Source: a bacterium UBP3_UBA6266
GTDB taxonomy: Bacteria; Auribacterota; UBA6266
Length of the DNA: 10,445 nucleotides
NCBI GenBank assembly: GCA_002440765.1
Contig: DJVC01000095.1
Coordinates: forward strand, 562 to 11,006
Reading direction: 5' to 3'
The position numbers and the translations under genes are program-made. Below are positions 7,009-10,445 of this stretch, piece by piece (the stretch's first letter is position 1; each line of letters begins with the position of its first letter). A model generated the notes under the pieces. That model was not told the DNA's origin. It worked only from the letters and a program-made list of their open reading frames with translations, and ran no database searches.

Positions 7009-8730
7009 ATGAAAGGTGCTGAGATTCTAATTGAAAGTTTCAGGAAAGAAAAAGTCGATGTTGTTTTCGGCTACCCGGGAGGTTCTGTCCTTGATATTTT
7101 TGACATTATCTATAAATCAGGCCTGCGCTTTATATTGACAAGGCATGAACAGGGCGCTGCGCATGCGGCTGACGGATATGCCAGAGCTACGGGGAAAACA
7201 GGAGTTTGCATTGCGACTTCCGGGCCGGGAGCGACTAACCTGGTTACCGGAATCGCTACGGCATATATGGACTCTGTTCCCATGGTTGCTATAACAGGGC
7301 AGGTTCCTACAAGGATGATAGGAAATGACGCATTTCAGGAAGCTGATATAACCGGGATTACAAGGCCTATCACCAAACATAATTATCTTGTTAAAGATAT
7401 TGACGAACTGCCCAGAATACTTAAAGAGGCTTTTTATATAGCCAGCACCGGAAGGCCGGGCCCCGTCCTGGTTGACATACCTAAGGACATCCAGAATGCT
7501 TCGACTGATAATAAGTATCCTGATTCTGTCGAAATGCGCGGATACAAGCCTAATTACGAAGGGCATATCCAGCAGATAAAAAAGGCGGCCGAGATGATAA
7601 TGGCGGCCCAGAGGCCTGTTATTTATGCGGGCGGCGGCGTAATAATATCTAACGGTTCGGAAGAACTGGCTAAGCTTGCCGGAAAAGCGGGGATACCTGT
7701 TACCACCACATTGCTTGGACTCGGTTCTTTCCCGTCAACAGATGATTTATCTCTCGGAATGCTTGGTATGCACGGGACAAAATATGCTAATCTTGCGGTT
7801 CAGGATACGGATCTTTTAATTGCTGTCGGGGCAAGATTCGACGACAGGGTCACGGGTAAAGTTTCCGAGTTCGCGCCTCATGCGAAAGTTATACATATTG
7901 ATATCGATCCGACATCCATAAGGAAGAATGTCAACGTAGATATTCCTGTTGTCGGAGATGTTAAAAAGGTCTTGGCGGAACTTATAAAAAACATAAAGAA
8001 GTGTGATACACAGCCATGGCTGAACAAGATAGGAAGATGGAAAAAAGAATATCCGCTTTCTTACGGAAAAGGCGGGCTTAAGCCGCAGTTTGTCATAGAA
8101 AAGATATATGAATTGACCAAAGGGGATGCGATTATAACGACTGAGGTCGGGCAGAACCAGATGTGGGCCGCCCAGTTCTATAAGTATACCCGTCCCAGAA
8201 CTTTTATCTCATCAGGCGGTTTGGGTACGATGGGATATGGGCTTCCGGCTGCTATGGGAGCGCAGGCGGGATGTCCCGGCAAACTGGTTTTTGATATTGC
8301 CGGTGACGGCTCCATTCAGATGAATATACAGGAATTGACTACCTGTGTATTAAATAAACTGCCGGTTAAAATTATAATATTGAACAACGGCTGTCTGGGA
8401 ATGGTCCGCCAGTGGCAGGAACTGTTTTACGGAGGAAGATATTCTTCCACGATTTTAAATGCCAAGGGGCCCGACGGCGAAAAAGGCATTACATTCTGCG
8501 AGGAAAACAGATGCCATCCTTATTTGCCGGACTTTATAAAATTAGCGGGGGCTTTTGGCGCGGAAGGAGTAAGAATTTCAAAAGATTCCGAAGTCGTTCC
8601 CGCTTTAAAGAAAGCAATAGAATCGGATAAAACGTATATTATAGAATGCATTGTTGATCCTGAGGAAAATGTTTTTCCCATGGTTCCTGCGGGAGCTTCA
8701 CTTAATGAAATGATAGAGTCAATGGCATAA
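7009..8730 (+). CDS. ilvB: Acetolactate synthase, large (catalytic) subunit
   Basis: This ThDP enzyme condenses two pyruvates to acetolactate, or pyruvate with 2-ketobutyrate, the first common step of valine/leucine/isoleucine synthesis. It has 573 residues. The N-terminal ThDP domain carries the FGYPGG motif and catalytic Glu47 ([18 protein letters not shown]). The central FAD-binding domain includes GARFDDR (274-280). The C-terminal domain has the Mg-ThDP motif GDGS at 432-435 ending in NN at 459-460. The start at 7009 is chosen for AAAGGAG six bases upstream and for the family N-terminus [11 protein letters not shown]; the frame is open 90 bp further upstream, but that part lies inside ilvD. 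After GRYSSTILN there is an insertion of about 20 residues (about 485-504) with Cys497 and Cys502 before PDFIKLA. A full FAD domain and an adjacent ilvN support anabolic acetolactate synthase over the catabolic AlsS type. Confidence 0.97.
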   Translation: MKGAEILIESFRKEKVDVVFGYPGGSVLDIFDIIYKSGLRFILTRHEQGAAHAADGYARATGKTGVCIATSGPGATNLVTGIATAYMDSVPMVAITGQVPTRMIGNDAFQEADITGITRPITKHNYLVKDIDELPRILKEAFYIASTGRPGPVLVDIPKDIQNASTDNKYPDSVEMRGYKPNYEGHIQQIKKAAEMIMAAQRPVIYAGGGVIISNGSEELAKLAGKAGIPVTTTLLGLGSFPSTDDLSLGMLGMHGTKYANLAVQDTDLLIAVGARFDDRVTGKVSEFAPHAKVIHIDIDPTSIRKNVNVDIPVVGDVKKVLAELIKNIKKCDTQPWLNKIGRWKKEYPLSYGKGGLKPQFVIEKIYELTKGDAIITTEVGQNQMWAAQFYKYTRPRTFISSGGLGTMGYGLPAAMGAQAGCPGKLVFDIAGDGSIQMNIQELTTCVLNKLPVKIIILNNGCLGMVRQWQELFYGGRYSSTILNAKGPDGEKGITFCEENRCHPYLPDFIKLAGAFGAEGVRISKDSEVVPALKKAIESDKTYIIECIVDPEENVFPMVPAGASLNEMIESMA

Positions 8731-8737
8731 AAAATGT

Positions 8738-8767
8738 AAATTCGAAATTTAAATATCGAAATACGAA
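8738..8767. repeat. Short AT-rich repeat element between ilvB and ilvN
   Basis: The ilvB-ilvN gap contains AAATTCGAAAT (8738-8748) and CGAAATACGAA (8757-8767). The first 11-mer recurs exactly at 9366-9376 downstream of ilvN. The second recurs in near form, inverted, in the right arm of the larger element (GTATTTC region at 9485-9496). It looks like a reduced copy of the same repeat family. Confidence 0.6.
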
Positions 8768-8787
8768 AATTGAAAACGGGGGTTATG

Positions 8788-9261
8788 ATGAAACATACAA
8801 TAAGCGCGTTGGTTGAAAATAAATCCGGCGTCCTCGCGAGAATTGCCGGATTATTCAGCGCAAGAGGATTTAATATAGACAGTTTAGCGGTAGGGGAAAC
8901 TCAGGATACCGCTATTTCGAGAATGACTATAGTAGTCCGGGGTGATGATGCTGTTTTGGAGCAGGTCTGTAAACAGCTGAATAAACTGGTCGATGTCATT
9001 AAAGTTCAGGATTTTGCGGGAAAAGATTTTGTAGACAGAGAACTGATACTGTTAAAGGTCTCAACAGATGGCAAAACAAGACATGAAGTACTGCAGATAG
9101 TTGAAATATTCAGGGCAAAGATAATAGATATTAAGGCAAAAAGCATGACTATTGAAGCAACGGGCAGCGATTCCAAAGTTGATGCTATTATAGATATGCT
9201 GAGGCCTTTCGGGATAAAAGAACTTGCAAGAACCGGTAAAATCGCTATCGCAAGAGGGTAA
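8788..9261 (+). CDS. ilvN: Acetolactate synthase, small (regulatory) subunit
   Basis: The 157-residue IlvN/IlvH-type subunit activates the large subunit and gives it valine feedback sensitivity. An N-terminal ACT domain (about residues 1-75) starts with HTISALVENKSGVLARIAGLF and the diagnostic SARGFNIDSLAVGETQD; it binds the effector amino acid at the dimer interface. The C-terminal domain (about 84-157) begins DRELILLKV and ends with a compact RPFGIKELARTGKIAIARG. Two ATG codons are adjacent (8785 and 8788). The second is chosen because it leaves a five-base spacing from the only ribosome-site candidate, GGGGG at 8778-8782. A frame extension to a TTG at 8770 has no ribosome site. The length is within the usual 150-165 range. 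It is separated from ilvB by a 57-bp gap holding a repeat fragment. Confidence 0.96.
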   Translation: MKHTISALVENKSGVLARIAGLFSARGFNIDSLAVGETQDTAISRMTIVVRGDDAVLEQVCKQLNKLVDVIKVQDFAGKDFVDRELILLKVSTDGKTRHEVLQIVEIFRAKIIDIKAKSMTIEATGSDSKVDAIIDMLRPFGIKELARTGKIAIARG

Positions 9262-9277
9262 TCGTAAAGCTATAGTT

Positions 9278-9315
9278 ATCTGCTGCTGAGCATATCAGGT
9301 GAGCTTACGGCAGAT
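9278..9315 (+). other. Possible RNA stem-loop after ilvN
   Basis: ATCTGC (9278-9283) pairs with GCAGAT (9310-9315), extended inward by a U-G and a G-C pair. Inside, CTGA (9286-9289) can pair with TCAG (9295-9298) around a five-base loop. No U-run follows, so it is not a terminator. It could mark an mRNA processing or stability element, or be fortuitous. Confidence 0.3.
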
Positions 9316-9357
9316 TGAGAGAAGGAGGTGGGCTAGTTAGATATAAATAATAATTCC

Positions 9358-9496
9358 GAAATACTAAATTCGAAATCCTAAACAAATACTAAATTTCAAT
9401 TACTAAAATTAGAAGATATTTTGAATTTGAAAAACTTGGATTAAAAACTCGAATTAAAACAGGGTTTAGAGTTTCGATATTTGACATTCGTATTTC
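9358..9496. repeat. Long imperfect inverted repeat (AT-rich intergenic element)
   Basis: The left arm is rich in CGAAAT / CTAAA words and the right arm in their complements. Clear paired blocks are GAAATAC (9358-9364) with GTATTTC (9490-9496), CGAAA (9371-9375) with TTTCG (9472-9476), and CTAAAC (9378-9383) with GTTTAG (9464-9469). The last two lie in register, making a 13-bp arm with one mismatch and one wobble. The central part (about 9384-9463) is AT-rich and only loosely complementary. The style matches AT-rich 'attcgaaat...ctaaac' intergenic repeats I recall from several uncultured bacterial genomes. No transposase is present. Confidence 0.65.
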
Positions 9497-9500
9497 ATAA

Positions 9501-10445
<945 letters not shown>

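Noticed and set aside
9278..9330. Terminator after ilvN
   Set aside because: The possible stem is interrupted and no U-run follows it, so it does not fit an intrinsic terminator.

Overview
The window comes from a bacterial chromosome with moderate, slightly AT-rich base composition. It carries ordinary bacterial housekeeping genes with good Shine-Dalgarno sites. An AsmA-like protein, a CsgG-family secreted protein and sigma-54 all fit a diderm (Gram-negative type) bacterium. The sigma-54 variant motif and the AT-rich intergenic repeats resemble what I remember from uncultured PVC/Omnitrophota-like lineages. That placement is an impression from memory and was not tested. I saw no phage genes, transposases, CRISPR arrays, tRNA or rRNA.

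Layout, left part (1-5026). The window opens inside a large AsmA/DUF748-like protein whose N-terminus lies outside. A CsgG-family secreted protein follows directly on the same strand. Convergent to it is rpoN (sigma-54, minus strand), which has a recognisable promoter with a 14-bp perfect palindrome over its -10 and predicted start. Divergent from rpoN are a YycJ/WalJ-type metallo-beta-lactamase-fold protein and, 33 bp further on, a Na+/Ca2+ antiporter of the CaCA family.

Right part (5027-10445). This is a branched-chain amino acid operon in the order leader peptide, ilvD, ilvB, ilvN, ilvC (ilvC runs off the end). Acetolactate synthase (IlvB + IlvN), ketol-acid reductoisomerase (IlvC) and dihydroxy-acid dehydratase (IlvD) are the three common enzymes of valine/isoleucine synthesis. 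The 301-bp gap before ilvD is the most informative non-coding part. It holds a consensus-like promoter, a 29-codon ORF with ten consecutive Ile/Val/Leu codons, and a 14-bp terminator hairpin with a U-run. Four mutually exclusive pairing segments (1:2, 2:3, 3:4) complete a ribosome-mediated attenuator.

Two AT-rich, quasi-palindromic repeat elements of apparently one family flank ilvN. The larger one occupies most of the 317-bp ilvN-ilvC gap. IlvC has an unusual cofactor-selecting loop containing Asp, which may indicate NADH rather than NADPH use.
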